Assembly: GCA_027943335.1 (NCBI GenBank) | Contig: BSBK01001114.1 | Span: forward strand, 719,001 to 783,000 | From: Chamaecyparis obtusa | Lineage: Eukaryota > Streptophyta > Pinopsida > Cupressales > Cupressaceae | Direction: 5' to 3' | Length of the DNA: 64,000 nucleotides | Shown: one piece after another, positions 11,801 through 23,933 of the stretch | How the letters are laid out: the number at the start of each line of letters is the position of its first letter | How positions within the stretch are numbered: position 1 is the first letter of the stretch | The notes under the pieces: generated by a model | The model's database searches: none | What the model was told of the DNA's origin: nothing | Seen by the model: only the letters and a program-made list of their open reading frames with translations | Translations under genes and position numbers: made by a program

Positions 11801-13604
11801 ATCCTCCTACCCGAATATAAGTAAAATGGGGAAATTAAATATAAAAGCTGTCAAATACTTTAACTAATCTCTACGCATTGTCTGAAATCCTCTGGTTAGG
11901 CCTGCCAGCCAATTCTTGACGCAATTTTCCCCAGAACATATCATGTATTGTTCTGTAATCCTCCAAAACCTTATCTCTTCTCAGTAATGGACAGCACTCA
12001 TAGATAAATAAATCTCTATTTCAGGGAGCTTTTTGAATAGGGTGTAGGTCTTGAGTACAGGCCAAGCAATACATCAGGTACGAAGACATGTAAAATCCTT
12101 CCTTGGTCATCTGAGTCTGTCTGAGCTGGTCCCAAAGAGATGCGGCTATAATTTCAGCCCAGTCAATGTGTTGACTGCCTTCTAGGATGATTTCTACAAA
12201 ATGATACATCCACTCATCAAAGGATAGGGCCTGTTCTAAACCTTTTAATCGGTGAAGGAGAACAACCAAATCATGTATTAGGGGGTTCATATGGTCCTTG
12301 GTGAGAGTTTTGGGTAACCGCGACCCTCCTTTATAGTTGGTCTTTGTCCACCTTCTCGCTATGTGACTCCTATTTTTATAAGTATTTTCCCTGAATTGGG
12401 CCAAAGACTGGGTAGGCATGAAGTTGACGAGATCTTCATCTGGTATTTTGAAAATAGTCGAAATGGTTTTGCGGTTAACAGGGATTAGGGTTTTACCATC
12501 CGTGTTCAAAATACTCTTCAACTTTACATCGTATCTATTGATACATTCTTGCACCAATTCCGGACAAACAGTAGCCGGTGGGAAAGCAGCCGCTTCTAAC
12601 AACCCACTAGCCAAGACTTCTACAATGTACTCCTCGTCAACACGAGTTGAGAGTTTTAAAGGTATAGTATTGACTGAGACCCCTAAAAGATTCGTGTCTG
12701 TTATGACCGGGGCCTTACATTCAAGATTCTTCACATTGCCAAAGAAATGCATGACAGACCTCATGCTTGCCTAAAAATATGAAAGTCTACCAGCTCACTG
12801 CTTGAACTAAGGGAATTTGAAGGAATAACCAGAAAAGAGAAGGCAGAGCTTGAAAAAAGCTACCTGTACGCTTTGCACTTCAACCAGACCACCCTTCTAG
12901 TGCCCATACCTCGCAGTGTACAATAGGGAAAGAAATGACTTACCCAGTTTCTATTTTTAGTTGCCACTTGAAGCGTGAAATATACTCCATTACGCGTGTA
13001 TTAATAAATTTTTTGACACCAAGTGGTGATAAGCAATAAATGCCTTCAAATCAAATTAACTCTTCGGGATCCGCCACCTTTTCAATCATCATAATTCAAT
13101 GTCAAACCAAATATTTCCCAATCGTGCAAGTGATTGCCTCATTTTCTGCGCACTGGCCCGTCCAATGAAATCATGCCAGGTCTACACGGCGCGTCTTGTG
13201 AGGACATACTATCATTATTGATCACGCCGGTAGTCCGTTTGAATTACTTTGAACTCTTTCGAATCAGAGCTCAAAGAGGTTCAAACTCTCTCAAGAAGAA
13301 AATGCCGCCAGCCTTCCTGCATAACACATCGTTAGTAATAAAGGACTCAGGCTGCTTTTGAACTCCTTTGAACTACTTCGAACCAGAGTTTAAAAAGGTT
13401 TGAAGTGATTCAAAAGCCTTGAAAGGATATGTTATTGGCTTAAAACAAGTCAAACCGATACAAACGACGCCGTAAGCTCGGTTTTGACAAATTCAAATGC
13501 ACGAAGACTCGCGGGAAGACCAACAAGGTGGAAAAATGAACAAAGTGAAGCTTGACACGAGAACTTGAAAAGTTCAAAATAAGGTGACTCTTACTCACCC
13601 AACA
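8850..13604 (-). repeat. Element B 3' LTR (4,755 bp)
   Basis: Begins (plus strand) TGTTAGCGAACAG and ends CACCCAACA. Aligns end to end with 19843-24594. Contains the left copy of the LTR ORF (9651-12764). Confidence 0.95.
9651..12764 (-). pseudogene. LTR-encoded ORF, copy in 3' LTR
   Basis: Unidentified protein of 1,038 codons from ATG 12762-12764 to TGA 9651-9653, one continuous frame with no indel. Two stops are shared with the other LTR (TGA 11454-11456, TAG 9798-9800). Private stops are at 12021 (TGA), 11871 (TAG), 11835 (TAA), 10545, 10539 and 10440 (TAG), where the other LTR has W or Q codons. The N-terminal 250 residues look globular, with a motif DEWMYHFVEII and, further on, FYMSSYLMYCLAC. 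The middle is basic and Ser/Pro-rich (TAPRSRPRMRSEKK), possibly a nucleic-acid-binding linker. The C-terminal 250 residues are acidic and helical. I recognise no family. It runs in the same sense as gag-pol. Confidence 0.8.
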
Positions 13605-13778
13605 TCGGCTCTGACTAGGGACTGCAAACTTCCTAATTTGCAGAGAACTTCAGAAAACTGGTTCCGCAAAACAACCCAAGCAAATAGAAGGGAAAAGAAA
13701 AGAGGGACACAACCAAAACTGAAACACAGGAAACTAACTACTATTTACAAAGGGGACGAACCTGAACACTTAGAGTTT
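13605..13778 (-). other. Element B 3' leader between pol and 3' LTR
   Basis: No open frame. Purines are concentrated on the plus strand near 13690-13710, the wrong strand for a polypurine tract of this element. The sequence beside the LTR (minus strand, TCAGAGCCGA) is a poor tract. Confidence 0.5.
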
Positions 13779-14756
13779 TTATAACTTCAGGTCCTGCCCA
13801 TTATAGGTGAAGGGCAGATTAACACCATCTGGATATGATAGTTTAAAGGCATTTGAGCCCAGGTTTTCTGAGATGATGAACGGGCCTTTCCAAAGAGATT
13901 CAAACTTTCCATGTGCCCCCTTTGATGCTCTTCTCTTATCCCACAGCAGGACTTCATCTCCCACCATAAAACCGCGAGGCCTGGCTCTCATGTCAAAGAT
14001 CTGTTTCACTTTCAGCTGATGTTCGGTAATATGGTCTACCATATTTTTCCTATCTTCCTCCAACTTACTTAGGTGCATTATACGCCTCTTTAGGGGATTT
14101 TTAAAATATTCATCTTCAATAACTGCTTGAAGTTGTGCAAAGGATAGCTCGAGAGGCAGAGAAATATGAGCCCCGATCCCATACACCAATTCAAAGGGTG
14201 ACATGCCAATAGCTCACTTCAAAGTAATCCTGTCTACCCAAAGTGCCTCGTGGAGCTTCTTATGCCATTCTCTGGGATTATCATCCATCAACTTTTTCAT
14301 TATGACGATCAGGTTTTTGTTGCTGGATTCTGCTTGGCCATTTCCCTGCGGAAAATAATCTGAGGAATGAGCTAAGGCCACACCATGTTCATAGCAGAAG
14401 GTTGATATTTCTTCTGAAGAGAAATAAGTAGCGTTATCTGCTACAATTTTAATTGGTACCCCGAACCTTACAAAAATAAAATTCATCAAAAAGTCACACA
14501 CCACTTGAGAATTGGCTTTCTTCGTGGGTATTGCCTCCACCCATTTTGTGAAGTAATCAGTGGCAGTTAGAATGTAATTATCCCCAGCGCTGGATGGTGG
14601 GTTCAAGGGCCCGATGAAATCAATTCCCCACTGCCTGAATGGTTCTTCTACTATAACGGGCTTCAGAGGTAATGCTGCTAGATAGGGTCTCCCAGAGAAC
14701 AATTGACACTTGTCACAACTTCTTACATACTGGTAAGCATCTTTAAACATCCCTGG
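13779..14756 (-). pseudogene. Element B integrase
   Basis: Completes the zinc finger (SCDKCQ, about 14700-14720). The catalytic core follows, with Asp in WGIDFIGPL, Asp in IVADNATYFS and Glu in GNGQAESSNK (D,D-35-E spacing plausible). A TGA at 14214-14216 interrupts before IGMSPFELVYG. The C-terminal domain contains VGDEVLLWDKRR and LWKGPFIISE and ends at TAA 13779-13781. No chromodomain is visible, which fits Tat/Athila-type rather than chromovirus elements. The catalytic residues are conserved, unlike element C. Confidence 0.9.
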
Positions 14757-16337
14757 CTAGTAGAACCTATTTCGAAGAATCTTATAAGCTGTCACAGTTG
14801 AGGAGTAATGCCCTCCGCATGCTTTGTCATGGAATGCTCTTAATAATTCTTTCCTTTGTCCTTCGTCCACACACCTGAGGAAAGTGCCATCAACTCCCTT
14901 CTTAAACAAGGTGCCCTGAGAAATTACATATTTACTGGCTCTTAACCTTAGGTTCCGCTTCTCCTTTTGATTCAGATGATCTGGACACTCCCCATATGTC
15001 AAGAAGTAACTAACATCTGAGAACCAAGGGTCAATTGAGCTAACCAACAAGGCCATTGGAACTTCGTCTATTTTTTCACAAATTTTATTATCCTCTGCTA
15101 TCAACTTGCACAAACCCTTGCCTCTCACCAAATTCATGGGCTTGATCGTCAGGTCATACTCTTGGATTTTTGCAATCGATATGGCTCTATTATTCATACC
15201 GATTTCTTTCTGAATCAAAATGCTTTTCACGGTAGTCTCTGGTACATATACGGTACTATGTGAGTGAAGGATATAATACCTGAAATGTTTTACTGCCTTC
15301 ACCATCGCATAAGCATGTTTTTCTATTTGAGGATATTTAAGCTCGTGCTTCTTGAGAGGCACGCTCATGAAAGCTATGGGTGCTTCTTGCTCGTCTTTAT
15401 CCTTCTGCGTGAGCATGCTTGAAAGGGTATGCTGGGAAGCATAACAATATATAATGAAGTCCTTTTTAAAATCAGGACTTTTCAGCACTGGTGCCTGGGA
15501 TATGGCAGTTTTGACTTCCTCAAATGCTTTCTTTCCATCATCATTCCATTTAAAAGGAACCTTCTCGCTCATCATCTCAATCATGTGTCTTGTTACCTCG
15601 GAGAATTCAGGGATGAAAGCTCGTAGAAAATTGATTTTCCCGAAGAAGGGCTTTAGGCCGCTTCTGCTAGAGGGCAGGCTGAGCTGTTGGATTGCTTTGA
15701 CCCGATCAGGATCTATTTTTATGCCATCTTTCGATACGATATGACCGAGTAGTTTTCCCTCCTCTACAAAAAATATGGACTTTTTGGGGTTCAAGGAGAT
15801 ACCATGATCCCTGCACCATTGTAAGACTCATTCTACATCATTCAAGTGCTGATTCCTCTTTTTGGAAAAAATTGTAAGATCATCCAAATAGATCACTATG
15901 ATGTTATTCCTGAGATCTTCAAATGAAGAGTTCATTGCCCTTTGGAAAGTGGCGCCTGCATTGATTAACCCAAAGGGCATCCTGTTATAGGCGTAAGTAC
16001 TCCATAGTGTGATGAAGGCTGTCTTATGCTGATCGGCTTTTGCCATGCCTATTTGATTATAACCTGAGTAGCCATCCAACATTGACATGACTTCCGAACC
16101 GAAAACTGCCTGTAAAACATGTTCCATGACGGGCAGTGCATAATTATCTTTTAGACTTGCCTGGTTTAGGTTACGAAAATCAACACAAATTCGCACTTCG
16201 CCATTCTTCTTCCTTACTGGGACTATGTTAGCTATCCACGTCGAATGGTGAATAGGGTAAATAATTCGGGCTTGTAACATTTTCTTAACTTCCTTTAGTA
16301 TGGCTTCTGACACCTTGGGGTTATAGTTTCTTAGTTT
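14757..16337 (-). pseudogene. Element B RT + degenerate gypsy RNase H
   Basis: RT fingers and palm: IVPVRKKNGEVRICVDFRNL (about 16160-16225), MLDGYSGYNQIGM, MPFGLINAGATFQRAM and the catalytic YLDD (about 15880). A TGA at 15828-15830 interrupts the end of the palm. The thumb continues as GKLLGHIVSKDG. The gypsy RNase H follows (about 15480-15210), but two of its three usual acidic positions are gone: the usual YTDAS is IYCYAS and the usual TDHK is VPET; the Glu in IEKHAYAMV remains. Next is the integrase zinc-binding region, HDKACGGH at the end of this stretch. A TAG at 14757-14759 follows FY, probably once TGG. RT residues look intact apart from the stops. Confidence 0.9.
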
Positions 16338-16340
16338 CTA

Positions 16341-17840
16341 ACGAAAAGGAATAACCCCAGGCTTCAAAGGGATTTGATACACAAATCGACCACCTCTGAA
16401 AATCTTTAGATCTCCATAATCCGAGGTGAAAACATCTCTGTATTCTTTCAATAACTTCTTCCAATCTTCTTTCTCAGATTCAGTACAGCTTTGACCAATG
16501 GAGATCCACGTAGGGGAATCTTGATCACCTATATCGATCTTATCATACTCTTTTGGATTTGGGGCATGTGAGACTTTTTCTTTCGTCGTACTGTCATCTC
16601 TTCTTCTGAATAAGTGCTCTAGAGAAACCAAGCCTTTAGGGATCTTATTACTTTTTAGCTGAATTACCCCTGCATTATCATTCTCATCCTGGTAAAATTC
16701 TGTACATTCATTTTTTGAGCCTTCAAAATATGTTTCAGCGAATCCAGCAGCACACTCCAAGAATTCCTTAAGTTGTGCATCATCATCAAAAACCTGCCAG
16801 TTCTGGACATTGTCTGGTACCCTTGGCTTGTATATCATTTCAATCTGGTATTTTTCAGTTTTAAAATCAAGATGCGGCAAGAGCAAGGAGGCTGATACGG
16901 TCAAAGAATCTGCTCTAGTATTCTGATTTCTAGGGATATACTCAATGGAAAAAGTGTCAAAGGATTCTATATCATCCCAGACTAAATTTTTGTAATGCTT
17001 TAATTTTTCATTCTTTACAGAAAACTGACCTCGAACCTGTTTAACTATTAATTCAGCGTCCCCTTTCACAATCAACTTTTTAACCCTTCTCAACTTGCAT
17101 TCCTCTAGGCCCAACAACAAGGCTTCATACTCTGCAGTGTTGTTGGTGTTTTTGAAATCCAATTTGAAAGAAAAAGGAATGCAGTCTCCATTCAGGGGGA
17201 AAAGGACCACTCCGGCACCCGAACCTGAGCTAGAACAACTTCCATCGAATTCCATCTTCCAAATATCTTCTTCTCTATCGGGTTCGATCTGAACATCTTT
17301 ATCTGGAGCAGACAGAATAACATAATTCTCAAAATTACATTCTTCGTACAGGATTTGGGCTATTGGTTCAGCTGAAGGCATTACGGTATATTTATTCTTG
17401 GGTTCAGGTTCCAACTTTACTTTCTTTTTGCCTATGAGAATTGTAGCTTCGAACCAATCCATTTTTATATCCCCACCCAAGTCTTTACAGAAGGTTCTGC
17501 TGAGTAACATTCTGTAACTAGCAAGTATATTGGCTACTAAAATAGTGAGTTTTAGCCGCTTGTCCGGGTAGGCTGCCAGAACAGCCTGGCAGTCTTTGAT
17601 CTGACCCTTCAATGACACTTCTTTGCCATCCATAGAATAACAATGGCTGAAGGTTTTAGTTAAGGGTAAGTCCAAGGCTTTAGCTATGGGGGCAGGCATT
17701 ATGTTGTCAGAGGCACCAGAATCGATAATACAATTACTCAATTTTTGGCCATTCAACAGGAGAGATACATAAAAAAGATTTGGCTTTTCCTCTTCAGATT
17801 CGGTTTCTATAGAGTTCGTGGATCGACATCCTTCTGGAAC
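16341..17840 (-). pseudogene. Element B protease + upstream archaeal-type RNase H
   Basis: Same frame as gag. The protease active site CIIDSGASDNIMPAPIA lies at about 17680-17735, with a retropepsin body to about 17400. A linker follows, then a complete RNase HI-like domain (about 17270-16880) with catalytic positions in WKMEFDGSCSSSGSG (D), NNTAEYEALL (E), KGDAELIVKQ (D) and NTRADSL (D). The segment ends with the RT entry EDWKKLLKEYRDVF and a TAG at 16338-16340. Domain order PR-aRNH-RT matches element A. In related elements this RNase H would degrade the RNA strand during reverse transcription. Confidence 0.9.
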
Positions 17841-19771
17841 CTAGGGAGTATCTTGAGGTTGGAAAGCAAAAGGTTCTTGAGTAGCAGAAGTTTCTCCTAT
17901 AAAAGGTGTATCCACTTGAGGGCTTACATAATTTTCTCCTTTAACATATTTTACCAACCTATCCAGTTCTCCAGAGTTCATTCTCAAGAAATCAAGAGAG
18001 GAAATAGAAACTGTAGATGACTTGCAAAACTCAACAAAATCAAAAGGAGAGGAAGAGGCAACTGCATTTCTGGAAAGAATTTTTACCTCTGAACTTTTTG
18101 AATTCATACATGTTTCTTCACCAATAGGCTCCTTTCTTTTTGTATCTGTGCTCGTGGCAGCTGCACTTGGAACAAACTTCTTAGTTCGTTGGTTCCTTGT
18201 TAAAATAGCGCAGGCTGGATCTTGTAGAGTTTCCAGCACACTTCCCCCTTGCTCTGCACCAGATACATATTCAGAATAAAAAGATCTTGATGTACCCATG
18301 TCTTGAGAATCCTTTTCTTTATGAAATTGTTCATTATTCACCTCATCCCTGGTTGCATTTAGTTGTAAGTATCTCAACCATTCGGTGCATGTATCCCCAT
18401 CATGATCAGTGGTCAAATGGAATGAGCACATAGTTTCTTTGGGAGCAGCCTCTATCTGTAACCTTGGTTGAGGACCAGGTAACTGCAGCGCTTTCGTCTG
18501 CTGTTGGGGCAGTTGTCTTCGACTTATATCTTGATAAGGAGCTGGATAAGTAGTCATTCTATTCTGTTGCCTTTTTAGCATTGCTATATCATTCATAACT
18601 CTCTGTATCATTGGATCTGTAGTTGCACTTGTCGAAGGGTTGCTAGGAGTTTGTGCTTCTCTCTTCCACTTGCCAGCTGTTATGAGAGTGTCTTTGAGCT
18701 CAATTGCTCTTGTTTGTGCGTCTTCGAAGTCAGGCACTCCATCTTTCAACAAATGAAAGCTTATATCTGGCGGAACCGCATTGAGGAAGTAAATCTTTTT
18801 GTTCTCATTGCTCGGAGTAGCAGTCGCAGGAATTCTTTGTAGAATTCTGTTGAATTTAGCCACGAACTCTCTCATTGGTTCATGTATCTCCTTTAGCTGA
18901 CTAAGTTGTATCAATAAAGAGACCTCATTGTCAGGCGTTTTGAACCTTCTTTCGAAAGCCTGCTTCATGGTATCCCAATTCGTAATAGATCCATTTGGCA
19001 AGTGGCTGAACCAATCGGCAGTAGCATCTACTAGAGTTCTGACAAAGAGTCTCACTGCTACATCTTCGGTAGATACACTCATGATCCCGCAAGCGGTTTG
19101 GAAGGCATTGAGATGATCATCTGAAGAGACTTTGTTGTCCCCGCTGAACTTAGGCAGAATTTGATTGGCTCCTTTAGGTAGATCAACAGGTTGATTAACC
19201 CCTAAGTTCAGAGGTCCAATGTGTTGACCCCAAGGTCTGTTTACAGCCATGAATGGAAATTGGAGATTCAAAAGTTGAATATTTAAGATAGTGGGAATTA
19301 CAGTACCTGGAGAAAGGATTGCTTGGACGGTTAAAGGGACAGCTAGATTTCGCGAGGGAGATGAGGGTCGACTGACAGTTTGAGATTTCTTCCTTTGGGA
19401 ATGATTTGAATCTGGTTTAAAATTAAGGCTTTCTAACAGTTCAAAGTCTTCATCCACCAATCCTCTACTACGTTCCCCTCTCATGTATCTTCTGGTTGCC
19501 AGTTCAAGAATCTGTTCAAAACTTAGTTCCACGGTTGGCCTTGTGCAAGCCTGTTAACTACGACGACCTCCTTAGCAACAGGAATACCCCTCAAGTGTTC
19601 ACCAAGTTCTTCCTCTCTTTCAAGCACTTCTTGAACCCGCTGGAATTCTTGATTACTTCGTCTGAATCTCCAAGCGACTGCAGCTAGGTCTGAGATTAAA
19701 TCCTCTTGTGTGTCTTGAAAACCTAAATTTGGCTAGAGCACAGGGAACACATTATCATTAGGTAGCACCAT
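17841..19771 (-). pseudogene. Element B gag
   Basis: Gag relic, starting at the ATG 19769-19771, 47 nt after the primer site. The first 75 codons (coiled-coil-like, with QEVLEREEELGEH) lie in another frame and contain one TAG. A shift near 19535 leads into the main frame (19532-17841, 563 codons). That frame carries the retrotransposon capsid region (FVRTLVDATADWFSHLPNGS, then MREFVAKFNRILQRIP, about 19000-18750) and a gag tail with a zinc-knuckle-like CSFHLTTDHDGDTC at about 18410-18440. A TAG at 17841-17843 separates it from protease in the same frame, so the original was probably a single gag-pol polyprotein. Acts in particle assembly in related elements. Confidence 0.85.
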
Positions 19772-19817
19772 TATGTGGCATTGTGATGGGAAGTGGACTA
19801 GTGCACTTGACTGGTCT

Positions 19818-19836
19818 TTCCCTAGTAGAGTCGCCA
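19818..19836 (-). other. Element B primer binding site (tRNA-Arg type)
   Basis: Minus strand TGGCGACTCTACTAGGGAA, six bases from the 5' LTR. It matches the complement of the plant tRNA-Arg(ACG) 3' end as I remember it (TGGCGACTCCGCTGGGGAT) with few differences. Tat/Ogre-type elements commonly use tRNA-Arg. Confidence 0.8.
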
Positions 19837-20642
19837 AAAATTTGTTGGCGAACAGATTTGTTCTCTTATACTCTGATATGTATCTTCCGACTCTATGCCT
19901 CTGAAAATAAATTATTTACATAACAGTTGGGTAAGCATTTACTTTGCTTCCCTCTGAATTTTGCAAAAAGGTACAGCTCCCTTTATAAGATATTCAATGA
20001 ATGGAAAAAGTAATTTTAACATACAAGCTTTTAACTGAAAAGCAGTAAAAGGACTCTCAACCGTTCCTAGACGGATGAAGTAAAATAACAGAAACTTGTG
20101 AAAACTAATAGATGTAACAGAAGACTACCTTGCGAAAGAAAAATAAGCTTCAGCGGCCATTCAGAGAAATTTAGACTAACAAAAATGCGTCTACAGAAAA
20201 ACTATAACTCAGAGAAATATAATAAATGACTGAAACTGAATAGCACATACACAAGATCGATATATAATTCCCAATGTAGAACATATATATTTCACTATTT
20301 GATTCAAAGATCAAAATATTTTCATGCACAAGTATTCAGGTAAGACTGGCCCAAAGTCCAGTTATCATCAGTCATTCAAACTACTGCAAAAACATAAATA
20401 AAAAAAATAAATGGAAAGAACTTGTACTACTACTTCTATTCCCTTCTATATTTTTTATATTCTAATCTATCCCCTTTCCATGTTTTAAGCACCAGCTTAA
20501 ATAGTTTAAACGGTCGGAGAAAGCCTCCCGAAAAACCCAGCTTCTCGGACCCCATTAAAACAAGAAACTGTTAACAGTTTAAAACCAGTTTCTAAAGAAG
20601 AGTTAAGGTAGGGTCAAATGAGTAAACAAAATTGAAATTGAT

Positions 20643-23600
20643 TCAGTTTTCTTGAGCATCCTCTGATGTGGCAACCTTTACGAGCTTCCAGGACCGGTAA
20701 ACTTGGAGCAGCTCCTGAGTAGGTGGGGCGTGCAAGTTCTTCAACGCGATCAACTTGGCATGCGTGGCATTTTTCTCCCATCTCATCTTCTAAATTTTCT
20801 CCGCTTGCTTTGGCAATTGACCTCGGTTTAAGATAAGCATTGCTTCTATGTTTGCGGTCCTCGTGAGGTCATGAACCATCGGCGCTTCACTTTCCTTGAA
20901 AGCGTTCATTTCATCCACAAAGGACTTCACTAATGCATCAACTCCCTGGTCTGCATCTTCCAATTGTAGAATACCTGAGGGATTTACTATTTTAATGTCC
21001 TTCAGGATGTCAGAGTGAATCTCCTTCACGGCCTTTTCCATAACCCGCATCTGAGAAATGGCTATCTCAAACAAAGTGTTCTTCCAGCTGAAGTTCTTCT
21101 TCAGGATGAACAGCATACATGGGTCGACCAGCTTCATGGGGTTCTTTGTCAGAAATTGCTTCACTCCGTAATCTTCAATTTCTTGTACTTTTTTCACGAT
21201 ATCTGAACAACTTTCAGCTTCACTTTCCCATATTAGGATCAATGTCTGAATTTCCCTCAAAAGTGCTTCGCCGTCTGTACGGGTGCTCATGAAATTTTTT
21301 ATGAAGGCACTGCCTTCCGCTATGATGCCATCTGTCCATGCCTTCATTACCTCTATCCAAGTCCTCCCCTACTGAACCTACTTGAACAGCCTCTGACTTT
21401 CTGTCGAATTAGGGTCGAACCCCTGATGAGTCTGCGCTAGAGGTATTGCACTATTCTCAGCAAGCAAAGATAGGAATTCCGCCATGGTCGAAACTATCTG
21501 TTTCAACTCCCGCTTCTCTTTGTCGTCCTTCTGCGACTGTCCGAGCATACGATCGGCAGAGAATTTGAAAATGTGATCACGGGAATCCCTGTTCAGTACT
21601 CCAAAATCCATCTTCATTATCTCATAATCCTCGGGCTCAGGATCTTGGGTATTTCCCATAGATCTTACTGTAGCAATTTTAGCAGTGACTTTCCCGGTAG
21701 AAGGATCTGTTATTAGCCTCGCATCACTCTTCATCCTTTTAGCTTTCGGAGTACGAGCTGCATATCTCGTCACTATTTCTTTAACTGGCATAGATAGAGG
21801 CTTGAAGCTTTTCCTTTTATTAACTGATTCTGTGAGCCAAGGTGGAATTGTGCTGGACACCATTCGATTGTCAGGGGTCTTGACAAGTTCATCTGCATTC
21901 TGAGATAGGTCTTGGCAGTGCGTGAGACCTTCCTGCATCTTCCCCTTATGATCGGGGGTGAAGGTGAGATCTTCATCGTTGAGGTCACTGACGTCATTCA
22001 GATAATCAGGCTCTTCTGAGGCCATTTGGATTTTCTTCTTAGATCTTATCCTTGGTCTTGACCTTGGCACGGTTGGATGTTTCACCGGGGCCATTTTCTC
22101 CTTCACTAGTATTTTCTTACCTGCATTTGATGACAAAAGAGATTTATTAGCAAGGGCTTGTGTTACACTCTTAATGGGCGAGCCAGTATTATGACTTATA
22201 TCTGTAAGAGGTTGAACATCTTTCTTCTTCACCATGATCCAGTTTTCTATTTCCTCAAAAATGCTGTGGGCCCAGGGTCTGATATCACTAGACTCCTCTC
22301 TACTCCAATTGATGATCGAAACAACATCCTCCTCAGAAAAGGTGGCGGATGGACGAGGAATCTCTGAATCATTATCTTCTATATTTTTGGTATCAAACTT
22401 CAACTGCAGCAGTTTAATCTGAGATACCGTAAGCCTGGCTCTATCTCATTCCCAGATCATTTTTTCATTGCCGAGATCTTCCCACAGGTCCTCCAGATGG
22501 TAACTTGGTGAAGGGCATTTTCCTAATCCCAGGGTCTGTCTGGCAAAGCCTTTACTATCGAACCCTGTTCTTGGTTCATAGAAAGGCATGTGGAAGTTCA
22601 GTAAATTACTCCCCACAACAGATGCATCCAGCATGCTGTTACAGATTAAGTGGCCTAACTTCACTGGGAACAGAGAGTTCCATTTATCTTCCGGGAGAGC
22701 TGTTTTAATGACAATGAACAACTGTCTGCAAACTTCTGCAAGAATGAAATAGTCAAAAGCGTACCTAGGCAGCTTCAATGGTTCTTCTTCGAATCCTCCT
22801 ACCCGAATATAAGTAAAATGGGGAAATTGAATATAAAAGCTGCCAAATACTTTAACTAATCTCTGCGCATTGTCTGAAATCCTCTGGTTAGGCCTGCCAG
22901 CCAATTTCTGACGCAATTTTCCCCAGAACATATCATGTATTGTTCTGTAATCCTCCAAAACCTTATCTCTTCTTAGTAATGGACAACACTCAGATAAATA
23001 AATCTCCATTCCAGGGAGCTTTCTGAATAGGGTGTAGGTCTTGAGTACAGGCCAAGCAATACATCAGGTACGAAGACATGTAAAATCTTTCCTTGGTCAT
23101 CTGAGTCTGTCTGAGTTGGTCCCGAAGAGATGCGGCTATAATTTCAGCCCAGTCAATGTGTTGACTGCTTTCTAGGATGATTTCTACAAAATGATACATC
23201 CACTCATCAAAGGATAGGGCCTGTTCTGAACCTTTTAATCGGTGAAGGAGAACAACCAAATCATGTATTAGGGGGTTCATATGGTCCTTGGTGAGAGTTT
23301 TGGGTAACCGCAACCCTCCTTTATAGTTGGTCTTTGTCCACCTTCTCGCTATGTGACCCCTATTTTTATCAGTATTTTCCCTGAATTGGGCCAGAGACTG
23401 GGTAGGCATGAAGTTGATGAGATCTTCATCTAGTATTTTGAAAACGGTTGAAATAGTTTTGCGGTTAACAGGGATTAGGGTTTGACCATCCGTGTTCAAA
23501 ATACTCTTCAACTTTACATCGTATCTATTGATACATTCTTGCACCAATTCTGGACAAACAGTAGCCGGTGGGAAAGCAGCCGCTTCTAACAACCCACTAG

Positions 23601-23754
23601 CCAGGACTTCTACAATGTACTCCTCATCAACACGAGTTGAGAGGTTTAAAGGTATAGTATCGACTGAGACCCCTAAAAGATTCGTGTCTGTTATGATCGG
23701 GGCCTTACATTCAAGATTCTTCACATTGCCAAAGAAATGCATGACAGACCTCAT
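20643..23754 (-). pseudogene. LTR-encoded ORF, copy in 5' LTR
   Basis: Same ORF as 9651-12764. A 2-nt deletion near 22991 shifts the frame after about residue 250, so this copy reads 22990-23754 in one frame and 20643-23009 in another. It shares the TGA (22446-22448) and TAG (20790-20792) with the 3' LTR copy. Two private TAGs (21378-21380 and 21369-21371) stand where the 3' LTR has CAG. Where the left copy has TGA at 12021 this one keeps TGG. At integration both LTRs should have been the same, so each private lesion arose afterwards, and the progenitor frame was open except perhaps at the two shared stops. Function unknown. Confidence 0.8.
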
Positions 23755-23760
23755 GCTTGC

Positions 23761-23933
23761 CTAAAAATATGAAAGTCTACCAGCTCACTGCTTGAACTAA
23801 GGGAATTTGAAGGAATAACCAGAAAAGAGAAGGCAGAGCTTGAAAGAAGCTACCTGTATGCTTTGCACTTCGACCAGACCACCCTTCCAGTGCCCAGACC
23901 TCGCAGTGTACAATAGGGAAAGAAATGACTTAC
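23761..23933 (-). other. Candidate intron upstream of the LTR ORF
   Basis: Minus strand has G|GTAAGT at 23934/23933, a second donor-like CAG|GTAGCT at 23854/23853, and an acceptor ATATTTTTAG ending at 23761, six bases before the ORF ATG. All are conserved in the other LTR (near 12770-12950). A 173- or 93-nt 5' UTR intron would fit. Sequence evidence only. Confidence 0.35.

Noticed and set aside
13605..13778. Polypurine tract of element B
   Set aside because: The purine run near 13690-13710 is on the wrong strand and too far from the LTR.
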